64,000 bases of DNA from Pseudomonas gingeri (GTDB lineage Bacteria > Pseudomonadota > Gammaproteobacteria > Pseudomonadales > Pseudomonadaceae): the NCBI RefSeq assembly GCF_013385635.1, contig NZ_JACAPR010000023.1, positions 1 to 64,000 of the forward strand, in the 5' to 3' direction. The translations under genes and the position numbers were made by a program. Under the pieces are notes generated by a model. The model searched no databases, was not told the origin of the DNA, and saw only the letters and a list, made by a program, of their open reading frames with translations. Shown piece after piece: positions 16,041 to 24,333 of this stretch. Numbering within the stretch: position 1 is the first letter of the stretch; each line of letters starts with the position of its first letter.

Positions 16041-17840
16041 GTGAGTGATTTGAGTCATATCCGCAATTTCTCCATCATCGCCCACATTGACCATGGCAAG
16101 TCGACTCTGGCCGATCGCTTCATCCAGATGTGCGGCGGCCTTGCCGAGCGCGAGATGGAAGCGCAGGTGCTGGATTCCATGGACCTCGAGCGCGAGCGCG
16201 GGATCACCATCAAGGCCCACAGCGTTACCCTGTACTACAAGGCCAAAGACGGCATCACCTACCAGCTGAACTTCATCGATACCCCGGGCCACGTCGACTT
16301 CACCTACGAAGTCAGCCGTTCCCTGGCGGCCTGTGAGGGCGCGCTGCTGGTGGTCGACGCCGGCCAGGGCGTTGAGGCCCAGTCCGTTGCCAACTGCTAC
16401 ACGGCGATCGAGCAGGGCCTGGAAGTCATGCCGGTGCTGAACAAGATCGACCTGCCGCAGGCCGATCCGGAGCGGGTGAAGGAAGAAATCGAGAAGATCA
16501 TCGGTATCGATGCCACCGACGCCGTCACCTGCAGCGCCAAGACCGGCCTGGGTGTCGACGAGGTGCTCGAACGCCTGGTGCACACCATTCCCGCGCCGAC
16601 CGGCAATATCGAAGATCCGCTGCAAGCGTTGATCATCGACTCCTGGTTCGATAACTACCTGGGCGTCGTGTCCCTGGTGCGTGTGCGCCACGGCCGCGTG
16701 AAGAAGGGCGACAAGATCCTGGTCAAGTCCACCGGCAAGATGCACCTGGTGGACAGCGTCGGCGTGTTCAACCCCAAGCACACCGCCACCGTCGACCTGA
16801 AGGCCGGCGAAGTGGGCTTTATCATCGCCGGTATCAAGGACATCCACGGTGCGCCGGTGGGTGACACCCTGACCCTGAGCACCACCCCCGATGTCGACGT
16901 GCTGCCGGGCTTCAAACGCATCCAGCCGCAGGTCTACGCCGGTCTGTTCCCGGTCAGTTCCGACGATTTCGAAGATTTCCGCGAAGCCCTGCAAAAGCTC
17001 ACGCTGAACGACTCCTCGCTGCAGTACACCCCGGAAAGCTCCGACGCCCTGGGCTTCGGTTTCCGTTGCGGGTTCCTCGGCATGTTGCACATGGAGATCA
17101 TCCAGGAGCGCCTGGAGCGCGAGTACGACCTGGACCTGATCACCACCGCGCCGACGGTAATCTTCGAGCTGTTGCTCAAGAACGGCGAAACCATTTACGT
17201 CGACAACCCGTCCAAGCTGCCGGACCTGTCCTCCATCGAAGACATGCGCGAGCCGATCGTGCGGGCCAATATCCTGGTACCGCAGGAGCACCTGGGCAAC
17301 GTCATTACACTGTGCATCGAGAAGCGTGGCGTCCAGCACGACATGCTGTTCCTCGGTTCGCAGGTGCAAGTGACCTACGACCTGCCGATGAACGAAGTGG
17401 TCCTGGACTTCTTCGATCGCCTGAAATCCACCAGTCGTGGCTATGCTTCGCTGGATTATCACTTCGATCGCTACCAGTCGGCTAATCTGGTCAAGCTGGA
17501 TGTACTGATCAACGGTGAGAAGGTCGACGCCCTGGCGTTGATCGTGCATCGTGACAACGCGCACTACAAAGGGCGTGCGTTGACCGAGAAGATGAAAGAA
17601 CTGATTCCTCGTCAGATGTTCGACGTTGCCATCCAGGCCGCCATTGGCGGGCAGGTCGTGGCGCGGACAACCGTCAAGGCGCTCAGAAAGAACGTACTGG
17701 CCAAATGCTACGGTGGTGACGTTAGCCGTAAGCGCAAGCTGTTGGAAAAGCAGAAGGCCGGTAAGAAACGCATGAAGCAAGTAGGCAACGTGGAAATCCC
17801 ACAGGAAGCCTTCCTTGCGGTGCTCAGGTTGGATAGTTAG
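16041..17840 (+). CDS. lepA: Elongation factor 4 (LepA)
   Basis: A 599-residue ribosome-dependent GTPase. G1 is AHIDHGKST, G3 is DTPGHVDF, G4 is NKID; the EF-G-like domains and the LepA-specific C-terminal domain (KAGKKRMKQVGNVEIPQEAF) follow. It acts on the ribosome in initiation or back-translocation. GTG start at 16041. It leads lepA-lepB-DUF4845-rnc-era. In the Pseudomonas genomes I remember it lies just after mucD, which is absent here. Confidence 0.98.
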   Translation: MSDLSHIRNFSIIAHIDHGKSTLADRFIQMCGGLAEREMEAQVLDSMDLERERGITIKAHSVTLYYKAKDGITYQLNFIDTPGHVDFTYEVSRSLAACEGALLVVDAGQGVEAQSVANCYTAIEQGLEVMPVLNKIDLPQADPERVKEEIEKIIGIDATDAVTCSAKTGLGVDEVLERLVHTIPAPTGNIEDPLQALIIDSWFDNYLGVVSLVRVRHGRVKKGDKILVKSTGKMHLVDSVGVFNPKHTATVDLKAGEVGFIIAGIKDIHGAPVGDTLTLSTTPDVDVLPGFKRIQPQVYAGLFPVSSDDFEDFREALQKLTLNDSSLQYTPESSDALGFGFRCGFLGMLHMEIIQERLEREYDLDLITTAPTVIFELLLKNGETIYVDNPSKLPDLSSIEDMREPIVRANILVPQEHLGNVITLCIEKRGVQHDMLFLGSQVQVTYDLPMNEVVLDFFDRLKSTSRGYASLDYHFDRYQSANLVKLDVLINGEKVDALALIVHRDNAHYKGRALTEKMKELIPRQMFDVAIQAAIGGQVVARTTVKALRKNVLAKCYGGDVSRKRKLLEKQKAGKKRMKQVGNVEIPQEAFLAVLRLDS

Positions 17841-17845
17841 GTCCT

Positions 17846-18700
17846 ATGTCACTAAATTTCCCGCTGTTGCTGGTCATCGCCGTTGCCGTCTGCGGTCTGT
17901 TGGCGTTGCTCGATCTGCTCTTTCTGGCGCCACGCCGGCGTGCGGCAATCTCCACCTACCAGGGCAGCGTCTCGCAGCCCGAGGCAGAAGTGGTCGAGAA
18001 GCTGAACAAGGAGCCTTTGCTGGTTGAATATGGCAAATCCTTCTTCCCGGTGCTGTTCATCGTGCTGGTACTGCGGTCGTTTCTGGTCGAGCCGTTCCAG
18101 ATTCCGTCCGGTTCGATGAAACCGACCCTGGATGTCGGTGACTTCATCCTGGTGAACAAGTTTTCCTACGGGATCCGCCTGCCGGTGATCGACAAGAAAG
18201 TGATCCAGGTCGGTGATCCGCAGCGCGGCGATGTCATGGTGTTCCGCTACCCGAGCGATCCGAACGTCAACTACATCAAGCGTGTAGTCGGCCTGCCGGG
18301 CGATGTGGTGCGCTACACCAGTGACAAGAAGCTGTTCGTCAACGGCGAGTCCGTGGCCGAGCAACTGGTGGGCAACGAGCCGGGCATGCTCGGCAGCGCC
18401 GAACTCTACAAAGAGAAGCTGGGCGCCGTCGAACACCTGATCCGCAAGGAGATGGGCCGTTATCGAGCGCCGCCTGACCATGAGTGGAAGGTGCCGGCCG
18501 GGCATTACTTCATGATGGGCGACAACCGCGACAACTCCAACGACAGCCGCTACTGGGATGACCCCAATATTCCCAAGGAGCTGCTGGGCATGGTTCCCGA
18601 CGAGAATATCGTCGGCAAGGCCTTCGCGGTCTGGATGAGCTGGCCTGATCCGAAATTCAGCCACCTGCCGAATTTCTCGCGGGTCGGCCTGATCAAGTAA
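17846..18700 (+). CDS. lepB: Signal peptidase I (LepB)
   Basis: A 284-residue inner-membrane serine protease that cleaves signal peptides of exported proteins. Two N-terminal membrane segments (about 4-28 and 63-80) precede the catalytic domain. The Ser/Lys dyad is Ser90 (PSGSMKPTL) and Lys145 (YIKRVVGLPGD), and the box GDNRDNSNDSRYWD is present. It starts five bases after lepA, the classic lepAB arrangement. Confidence 0.97.
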   Translation: MSLNFPLLLVIAVAVCGLLALLDLLFLAPRRRAAISTYQGSVSQPEAEVVEKLNKEPLLVEYGKSFFPVLFIVLVLRSFLVEPFQIPSGSMKPTLDVGDFILVNKFSYGIRLPVIDKKVIQVGDPQRGDVMVFRYPSDPNVNYIKRVVGLPGDVVRYTSDKKLFVNGESVAEQLVGNEPGMLGSAELYKEKLGAVEHLIRKEMGRYRAPPDHEWKVPAGHYFMMGDNRDNSNDSRYWDDPNIPKELLGMVPDENIVGKAFAVWMSWPDPKFSHLPNFSRVGLIK

Positions 18701-18766
18701 CCCAAGCGGCGCTGTTGAACACAGCGCCGAATGCTTTTCAGGTGCTTGAACACTATGAGAACAACG

Positions 18767-19144
18767 ATGAAATCCGCCGCTTCCCAGAAAGGTCTGTCGT
18801 TTTTCGGCTGGTTGCTGGCCCTGGCACTGGTTGCCTTCGTCGCCAGCACGGCATTCAAGTTGATTCCGCATTACCTCGACTACATGTCGATGAAGAAAAT
18901 CATCATGTCGGTGGAAACCGACAAGGCGGCGGGCGTTACCACCGTCAGCGACTTTTACACCCATGTTGCCCGCGGCATGCAGGTCAACAGTATTCAGGAC
19001 GTGGATTTGAACAAAGCGTTAAGCGTGACGGTGGAGAACAACCGGTTCCTTGCCCATTTGAAATACGAGCAGCGTGATCCGCTGATCCAGAATATCGATC
19101 TGGTGGTCAAGTTCGACCACGAATTCAGCGTGGGTAAACCGTGA
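18767..19144 (+). CDS. DUF4845 membrane protein
   Basis: A 125-residue protein with a single N-terminal membrane helix (about 13-30) followed by a periplasmic domain with the family pattern FKLIPHYLDYMSMKKII. Function is unknown; DUF4845 genes commonly lie between lepB and rnc in gamma-proteobacteria. I prefer ATG 18767 (MKSAASQKGLSFF), with GAGA just upstream, over in-frame ATGs at 18755 and 18731. The stop overlaps rnc by four bases. Confidence 0.85.
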   Translation: MKSAASQKGLSFFGWLLALALVAFVASTAFKLIPHYLDYMSMKKIIMSVETDKAAGVTTVSDFYTHVARGMQVNSIQDVDLNKALSVTVENNRFLAHLKYEQRDPLIQNIDLVVKFDHEFSVGKP

Positions 19145-19830
19145 CTGTGTCCTTGAGCCGTCTCGAGCGCCAGCTCGGCTATACCTTCAAGGACCAGGAA
19201 CTGATGGTCCTGGCCCTGACTCACCGCAGTTTTGCCGGGCGCAACAACGAGCGCCTGGAGTTTCTCGGTGACGCGATTCTCAACTTCGTCGCCGGCGAGG
19301 CGCTGTTCGACCGTTTCCCGCAGGCTCGGGAAGGCCAGTTGTCGCGTTTGCGCGCACGCCTGGTAAAAGGTGAAACACTGGCGGTACTGGCCCGTGGTTT
19401 CGAGTTGGGCGACTACCTGCGCCTGGGTTCCGGCGAGTTGAAGAGTGGCGGTTTCCGTCGCGAATCGATCCTGGCCGATGCCCTGGAGGCACTGATCGGC
19501 GCGATCTACCTCGACGCCGGCATGGAAATGGCCCGCGAGCGGGTGCTGGCCTGGTTGACCTCGGAGTTCGACAGCCTGACGCTGGTGGACACCAACAAGG
19601 ACCCCAAGACCCGCCTGCAGGAGTTCCTGCAATCGCGTGCCTGTGAACTGCCGCGCTACGAAGTGGTGGATATCCAGGGTGAGCCGCATTGCCGGACGTT
19701 CTTCGTCGAATGCGAAATCACCCTATTGAATGAAAAAAGCCGAGGACAGGGCGTGAGCCGTCGTATTGCCGAACAGGTAGCGGCCGCCGCAGCACTGATT
19801 GCCCTGGGCGTGGAGAATGGTAATGACTGA
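19141..19830 (+). CDS. rnc: Ribonuclease III
   Basis: A 229-residue double-strand-specific RNase that processes rRNA precursors and mRNAs. The catalytic signature is ERLEFLGDA (residues 37-45), the second acidic cluster is ADALEALIGAIYLD, and a C-terminal dsRNA-binding domain covers about 155-225. GTG start overlaps the upstream stop, and its own stop overlaps era by eight bases, so expression is tightly coupled. In E. coli RNase III autoregulates by cleaving its leader; no obvious leader stem was seen here. Confidence 0.97.
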   Translation: MTVSLSRLERQLGYTFKDQELMVLALTHRSFAGRNNERLEFLGDAILNFVAGEALFDRFPQAREGQLSRLRARLVKGETLAVLARGFELGDYLRLGSGELKSGGFRRESILADALEALIGAIYLDAGMEMARERVLAWLTSEFDSLTLVDTNKDPKTRLQEFLQSRACELPRYEVVDIQGEPHCRTFFVECEITLLNEKSRGQGVSRRIAEQVAAAAALIALGVENGND

Positions 19831-20725
19831 TTCAACTGCAACACGCTGCGGCTACGTCGCCATCGTTGGCCGGCCGAACGTGGGCAAATCCACGCTGCTG
19901 AACCATATCCTCGGACAAAAACTCGCGATCACTTCGCGCAAGCCCCAGACCACCCGCCACAACATGCTCGGGATCAAGACCGAAGGCGCCATCCAGGCGA
20001 TCTACGTCGACACGCCGGGCATGCACAAGGGCGGCGAGAAGGCACTGAACCGTTACATGAACAAGACCGCCTCGGCGGCCTTGAAAGACGTCGATGTGGT
20101 GATCTTTGTCGTCGACCGTACCCGCTGGACCGAAGAGGACCAGATGGTCCTGGAGCGCATCCAGTACGTCGAAGGCCCGGTGATCGTCGCGCTGAACAAG
20201 ACCGACCGGATCGAAGACAAGGCCGAGTTGATGCCGCACCTGACCTGGTTGCAGGAACAACTGCCGAACGCGCAGATCGTGCCGATCTCCGCCCAGCAAG
20301 GGCACAACCTCGATGCCCTGGAAGGCCTGATCGCCCAGCACCTGCCGGAAAACGAGCATTTCTTCCCGGAAGACCAGATCACTGACCGCAGCAGTCGTTT
20401 CCTCGCCGCTGAACTGGTGCGTGAGAAAATCATGCGCCAGCTTGGGGCGGAGCTGCCTTACCAGATCACCGTGGAAATTGAAGAGTTCAAGCAGCAGGGC
20501 AAGACCCTGCATATCCATGCGCTGATCCTCGTCGAACGTGACGGCCAGAAGAAGATCATCATTGGTGACAAGGGCGAGCGTATCAAGCGCATCGGCACCG
20601 AGGCACGCAAGGACATGGAGTTGCTTTTCGACTCCAAGATCATGCTCAACCTGTGGGTGAAGGTGAAGGGCGGCTGGTCCGACGACGAACGGGCACTGCG
20701 CTCGTTGGGTTACGGCGATCTGTAA
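19823..20725 (+). CDS. era: GTPase Era
   Basis: A 300-residue essential GTPase for 16S rRNA maturation and 30S assembly. G1 is GRPNVGKS (16-23), G3 is DTPGMH, G4 is NKTD, and the C-terminal KH domain contains IIIGDKGERIKRIG. ATG 19823 was chosen (MTDSTATRCG); it overlaps the rnc stop and has a GGAG in the end of rnc. A REPIN pair of 134 bases separates era from recO. Confidence 0.97.
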   Translation: MTDSTATRCGYVAIVGRPNVGKSTLLNHILGQKLAITSRKPQTTRHNMLGIKTEGAIQAIYVDTPGMHKGGEKALNRYMNKTASAALKDVDVVIFVVDRTRWTEEDQMVLERIQYVEGPVIVALNKTDRIEDKAELMPHLTWLQEQLPNAQIVPISAQQGHNLDALEGLIAQHLPENEHFFPEDQITDRSSRFLAAELVREKIMRQLGAELPYQITVEIEEFKQQGKTLHIHALILVERDGQKKIIIGDKGERIKRIGTEARKDMELLFDSKIMLNLWVKVKGGWSDDERALRSLGYGDL

Positions 20726-20752
20726 CACGGCACCTTTTGGCTGAACGCGGCC

Positions 20753-20886
20753 TTGTGGCGAGCGGGCTTGCCCGCGCTGGGCTGCGAAGCGGCCCTGAAA
20801 CCGGTGAGTTCGGTACGTCAGGTAGACCGAGGTGGCCGGTCTTGCGACTGCTGCGCAGCCGAGCGCGGGCAAGCCCGCTCGCCACA
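20753..20886. repeat. REPIN-type inverted pair between era and recO
   Basis: Arms TTGTGGCGAGCGGGCTTGCC and its inverse ending GCTCGCCACA, with inner GGCTGCGAAGC and GCTGCGCAGCC. Same class as 10804-10937. It sits inside a block that is usually co-transcribed, so it could affect processing or attenuation between era and recO. Confidence 0.85.
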
Positions 20887-20936
20887 GTAAGTTGGCCCAC
20901 CTCACGTAGTATTCCTTCAGAGACATTCATACGCCG

Positions 20937-21626
20937 ATGTCCGCTAATCCGCCTCCCGGCCAACCGGCCTACGTCCTGCACTCCCGCGCCTACCGCGAAA
21001 GCAGCGCGCTGGTGGATTTCATCACGCCACAAGGCCGGCTGCGCGCCGTACTACGTAGTGCGCGGGGCAAGGCCGGGACCCTGGCGCGACCGTTCGTGCC
21101 CCTCGAGGTCGAGTTTCGCGGCCGGGGCGAACTGAAGAATGTCGGGCGCATGGAGAGCGCCGGTGTCTCCACCTGGCTCAACGGCGAAGCGCTGTTCAGC
21201 GGCCTCTATCTCAATGAGCTGCTGATTCGCCTGCTACCCGCCGAAGACCCGCATCCCGCGGTCTTCGACCACTATGCCGCCACCTTGCTCGCCCTGGCCG
21301 AAGGTCGTCCGCTGGAGCCATTGCTGCGCTCGTTCGAGTGGCGACTGCTCGATGACCTCGGCTACGGCTTTGCCCTGGACGTGGATATCCATGGCCAACC
21401 CCTGGCGGCTGACGGGATGTACCGCCTGCAGGTGGATGCCGGCCTGGAGCGGGTCTACCTGTTGCAACCCGGCCTGTTCCAGGGCACCGAACTGCTGGCC
21501 ATGGCCGAAGCCGACTGGGCCGCGGTCGGTGCCCTGTCGGCGGCCAAACGTCTGATGCGCCAGGCGCTGGCGGTGCATCTGGGGGGCAAACCGCTGGTCA
21601 GTCGCGAGTTGTTTCGAAAGCCCTGA
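20937..21626 (+). CDS. recO: DNA repair protein RecO
   Basis: A 229-residue RecFOR-pathway mediator that helps load RecA onto SSB-coated DNA. Start MSANPPPGQPAYVLHSRAYR, then the OB-fold with LVDFITPQGRLRAVLRSARG and the helical C-terminal domain. The zinc-binding cysteines of Gram-positive RecO are absent, as usual for pseudomonads. It lies 51 bases before pdxJ. Confidence 0.93.
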   Translation: MSANPPPGQPAYVLHSRAYRESSALVDFITPQGRLRAVLRSARGKAGTLARPFVPLEVEFRGRGELKNVGRMESAGVSTWLNGEALFSGLYLNELLIRLLPAEDPHPAVFDHYAATLLALAEGRPLEPLLRSFEWRLLDDLGYGFALDVDIHGQPLAADGMYRLQVDAGLERVYLLQPGLFQGTELLAMAEADWAAVGALSAAKRLMRQALAVHLGGKPLVSRELFRKP

Positions 21627-21677
21627 GCTCCCCGTGTATGCTGTGGGCCGAATCTTCAACTGTTCAGGAGCCTTCCC

Positions 21678-22424
21678 GTGACCACCAGCACCCGCATTCT
21701 TCTCGGCGTGAATATCGACCACGTAGCCACCTTGCGTCAGGCCCGGGGCACGCGTTACCCCGATCCGGTCAAGGCCGCGCTGGACGCTGAAGAGGCGGGG
21801 GCCGATGGCATCACCGTGCACCTGCGCGAAGACCGCCGGCATATCCAGGAGCGCGATGTGTTGCTGCTCAAGGATGTACTGCAGACCCGCATGAACTTCG
21901 AAATGGGCGTGACCGAAGAGATGATGGCATTTGCCGAGCGTATTCGTCCGGCACATATCTGCCTGGTCCCGGAAACCCGTCAGGAACTGACCACTGAAGG
22001 CGGTCTGGACGTGGCCGGCCAGGAAGCGCGGATCAAGGCGGCGGTGGAGCGCTTGAGCAGGATCGGCAGCGAAGTGTCGCTGTTCATCGATGCCGACGAG
22101 CGGCAGATCGCGGCGTCCAAGCGGGTCGGCGCCCCGGCGATCGAGTTGCACACCGGGCGTTACGCCGATGCCGAGACTCCGGCCGAAGTGGCCGAGGAGC
22201 TCAAGCGAATCGCCGATGGCGTGGCCTTTGGTGTGTCCCAGGGGCTGATCGTCAATGCCGGGCACGGCCTGCATTACCACAACGTCGAGGCGGTGGCGGC
22301 GATCCCGGGGATCAACGAGTTGAACATCGGCCACGCGCTGGTGGCCCATGCGTTGTTTGTCGGCTTCAAGGCGGCGGTGGTGGAAATGAAAGAACTGATT
22401 CTGGCGGCTGCGCCTAAGGCCTGA
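21678..22424 (+). CDS. pdxJ: Pyridoxine 5'-phosphate synthase PdxJ
   Basis: A 248-residue TIM-barrel enzyme that condenses 1-deoxyxylulose 5-phosphate with 3-amino-1-hydroxyacetone 1-phosphate to give pyridoxine 5'-phosphate. Motifs: LGVNIDHVATLRQARG, the catalytic-loop HLREDRRHI, FEMGVTEEM, and GHGLHYHNV at the phosphate end. GTG start at 21678 with CAGGAG eight bases upstream. It is the last gene of the lepA block; a REPIN pair follows. Confidence 0.97.
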   Translation: MTTSTRILLGVNIDHVATLRQARGTRYPDPVKAALDAEEAGADGITVHLREDRRHIQERDVLLLKDVLQTRMNFEMGVTEEMMAFAERIRPAHICLVPETRQELTTEGGLDVAGQEARIKAAVERLSRIGSEVSLFIDADERQIAASKRVGAPAIELHTGRYADAETPAEVAEELKRIADGVAFGVSQGLIVNAGHGLHYHNVEAVAAIPGINELNIGHALVAHALFVGFKAAVVEMKELILAAAPKA

Positions 22425-22476
22425 CTGCCGGATATATCAGATCGTGGCGCAACCTGGGGTGTTGTTGCGTCTGTTC

Positions 22477-22558
22477 CGGCCTCTTCGCGGGCAAGCCCGC
22501 TCCCACAGTTTGACCGCATATCTCCTGTGGGAGCGGGCTTGCCCGCGAAGAGGGCCGC
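22477..22558. repeat. REPIN-type inverted pair (GTGGGAGCGGGCTTGCCCGCGAA class)
   Basis: TCTTCGCGGGCAAGCCCGCT and its inverse TGGGAGCGGGCTTGCCCGCG converge only about 10 bases apart. It lies between convergent pdxJ and mltF. A third distinguishable REP class; also found at 40308-40400. Confidence 0.88.
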
Positions 22559-22585
22559 GAGAGCGCTACAGATAGTGAGCTCTGG

Positions 22586-24046
22586 TTATAGCTGCGGCGG
22601 CTGCTCGGTCGGCTTGGTCTTGTCCACGCCCGGCACGTGCAGGTTGCTTTCCGCGACCTGGCTGCCTTCCAACTGCGGCTGGGTCACCCAGGTCAGGATG
22701 TCGTAGTAGCGGCGGATGTTGGCGACGAAGTGCACCGGCTCGCCGCCGCGGGCGTAGCCGTAGCGGGTCTTGCTGTACCACTGCTTCTGCGCCAGACGCG
22801 GTAGCATCTTCTTCACGTCCAGCCACTTGTTCGGGTTCAGGCCTTCGTTCTCGGCCAGCTTGCGGGCGTCATCGAGGTGGCCGCTGCCGACGTTGTAGGC
22901 GGCCAGTGCGAACCAGGTGCGATCCGGCTCCTCGATTTTCTCGTCGAGCTGGTCCTTCATGTAGGCCAGGTACTTGGCGCCGCCACTGATGCTCTGCCTC
23001 GCATCCAGGCGGTTGGACACGCCCATCGCCTGGGCGGTGCTCTGGGTCAGCATCATCAGCCCGCGCACACCGGTCTTGGAGGTGACGCTCGGTTGCCACA
23101 GCGATTCCTGGTAGCCGATGGCCGCGAGCAGGCGCCAGTCGACCTTTTCTTCCTTGGCCGAGGCCTGGAAGTGCTTCTCGTATTTGGGCAGGCGCTGCTG
23201 CAGGTGCTGGGCGAAGGTATAGGCGCCGACATAGCCGAGGACATCGACGTGCCCGTAATAACGATCCTTCAGGCGTTGCAGGGTGCCGTTCTTCTGCACC
23301 TTGTCGAGGTAGGCGTTGATCTCGTTGAGCAGGCTGTTGTCTTCCCCGGGGGCCACCGCCCAGCGCTGGTTGCGGGCGTCGCCGAGGTCGAAGGCGACCC
23401 GCACGTTGGGGAAGTAGACCTGGTTCATTGCCACTTCGTTGGAGTCCACCAGGGTCAGGTCGATCTGGCCCTCGTCGACCATGCGCAGCAGGTCAACCAC
23501 TTCGACAGCGTCGGATTCTTCGTATTCTATTGCGGGATTCTGCTTTTTCAGCTCGGCCAGCTGTTCCGCGTGGGTGCTGCCTTTCAATACCGTGATGCGT
23601 TTGCCCACCAGATCCGCTGGAGTGGTGGGGCGGGACTGGCCGTTACGGTAGATGACCTGCGGGGTGACTTCCAGGTAAGGGTGGGAAAAGCGCGCCTGTA
23701 GCTTGCGCTGATCGCTGCCCACCAGGCCGGCTGCCGCCAGGACCGGGCCGTTGGGCTTGCCCAGTTGATTGAACAGGTCATCGAGGTTGTCGGCGGTTTC
23801 GATCTCGAGCTTGACCCCCAGGTCATCGGCGAAGCGCTTGACCAGTTCATACTCGAAGCCGGTTTCGCCGTTGCGATCCTGGAAGTAGGTGGCCGGACTG
23901 TTGCGGGTGATCACGCGCAGTACGCCATCCTCCTTTACGCGCTCGAGGGTGCTGGGTTTTTCAACACAGGCACCGAGCATCAGGAAGAGTCCGGTTGCGA
24001 TGAGCCACTTGGCGCAGCGCGGGCGGAAAGCAGTTTGGGAAAACAT
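22586..24046 (-). CDS. mltF: Membrane-bound lytic murein transglycosylase F
   Basis: A 486-residue lipoprotein with lipobox LGAC (acylated Cys27). An ABC-type solute-binding (SBP_bac_3) domain covers about 35-265. The C-terminal SLT domain has catalytic Glu314 in AIGYQESLW, plus GLMMLTQSTA and the AAYNVGSGH motif. It cleaves peptidoglycan glycan strands with 1,6-anhydro product formation; the N-domain regulates activity in MltF. It is divergent from purL, as in P. aeruginosa. Confidence 0.96.
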   Translation of the reverse strand: MFSQTAFRPRCAKWLIATGLFLMLGACVEKPSTLERVKEDGVLRVITRNSPATYFQDRNGETGFEYELVKRFADDLGVKLEIETADNLDDLFNQLGKPNGPVLAAAGLVGSDQRKLQARFSHPYLEVTPQVIYRNGQSRPTTPADLVGKRITVLKGSTHAEQLAELKKQNPAIEYEESDAVEVVDLLRMVDEGQIDLTLVDSNEVAMNQVYFPNVRVAFDLGDARNQRWAVAPGEDNSLLNEINAYLDKVQKNGTLQRLKDRYYGHVDVLGYVGAYTFAQHLQQRLPKYEKHFQASAKEEKVDWRLLAAIGYQESLWQPSVTSKTGVRGLMMLTQSTAQAMGVSNRLDARQSISGGAKYLAYMKDQLDEKIEEPDRTWFALAAYNVGSGHLDDARKLAENEGLNPNKWLDVKKMLPRLAQKQWYSKTRYGYARGGEPVHFVANIRRYYDILTWVTQPQLEGSQVAESNLHVPGVDKTKPTEQPPQL

Positions 24047-24333
24047 TTGCGCAGTATACGCAAAGGACCTCGACCGCCATATCTCGACAGATGAGTGCCG
24101 GTCTGCTAGTCAAACCCGGATAACGCTGGAGGCCTCAGGAATGGGGCCCGGCGCCAGGCAAACGGAGCAAAAATAACCGTTCCGGACGCCCTTGATGTCT
24201 ATTAATAATAAGCAGGGACACCCGGACCGACGTCTGGCGCACGGCAAGCGTGCCGTTTCGGGTGCCGTCGCGGGCGGTTTAGGCTAGAATGCACGGCCTC
24301 AAAGCACACCCCCTTCCCGAGGCTGTCCCGAAG

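Noticed and set aside
15993..17780. A 595-codon minus-strand frame opposite lepA
   Set aside because: Antisense shadow of lepA with low-complexity Gln/His/Val composition.
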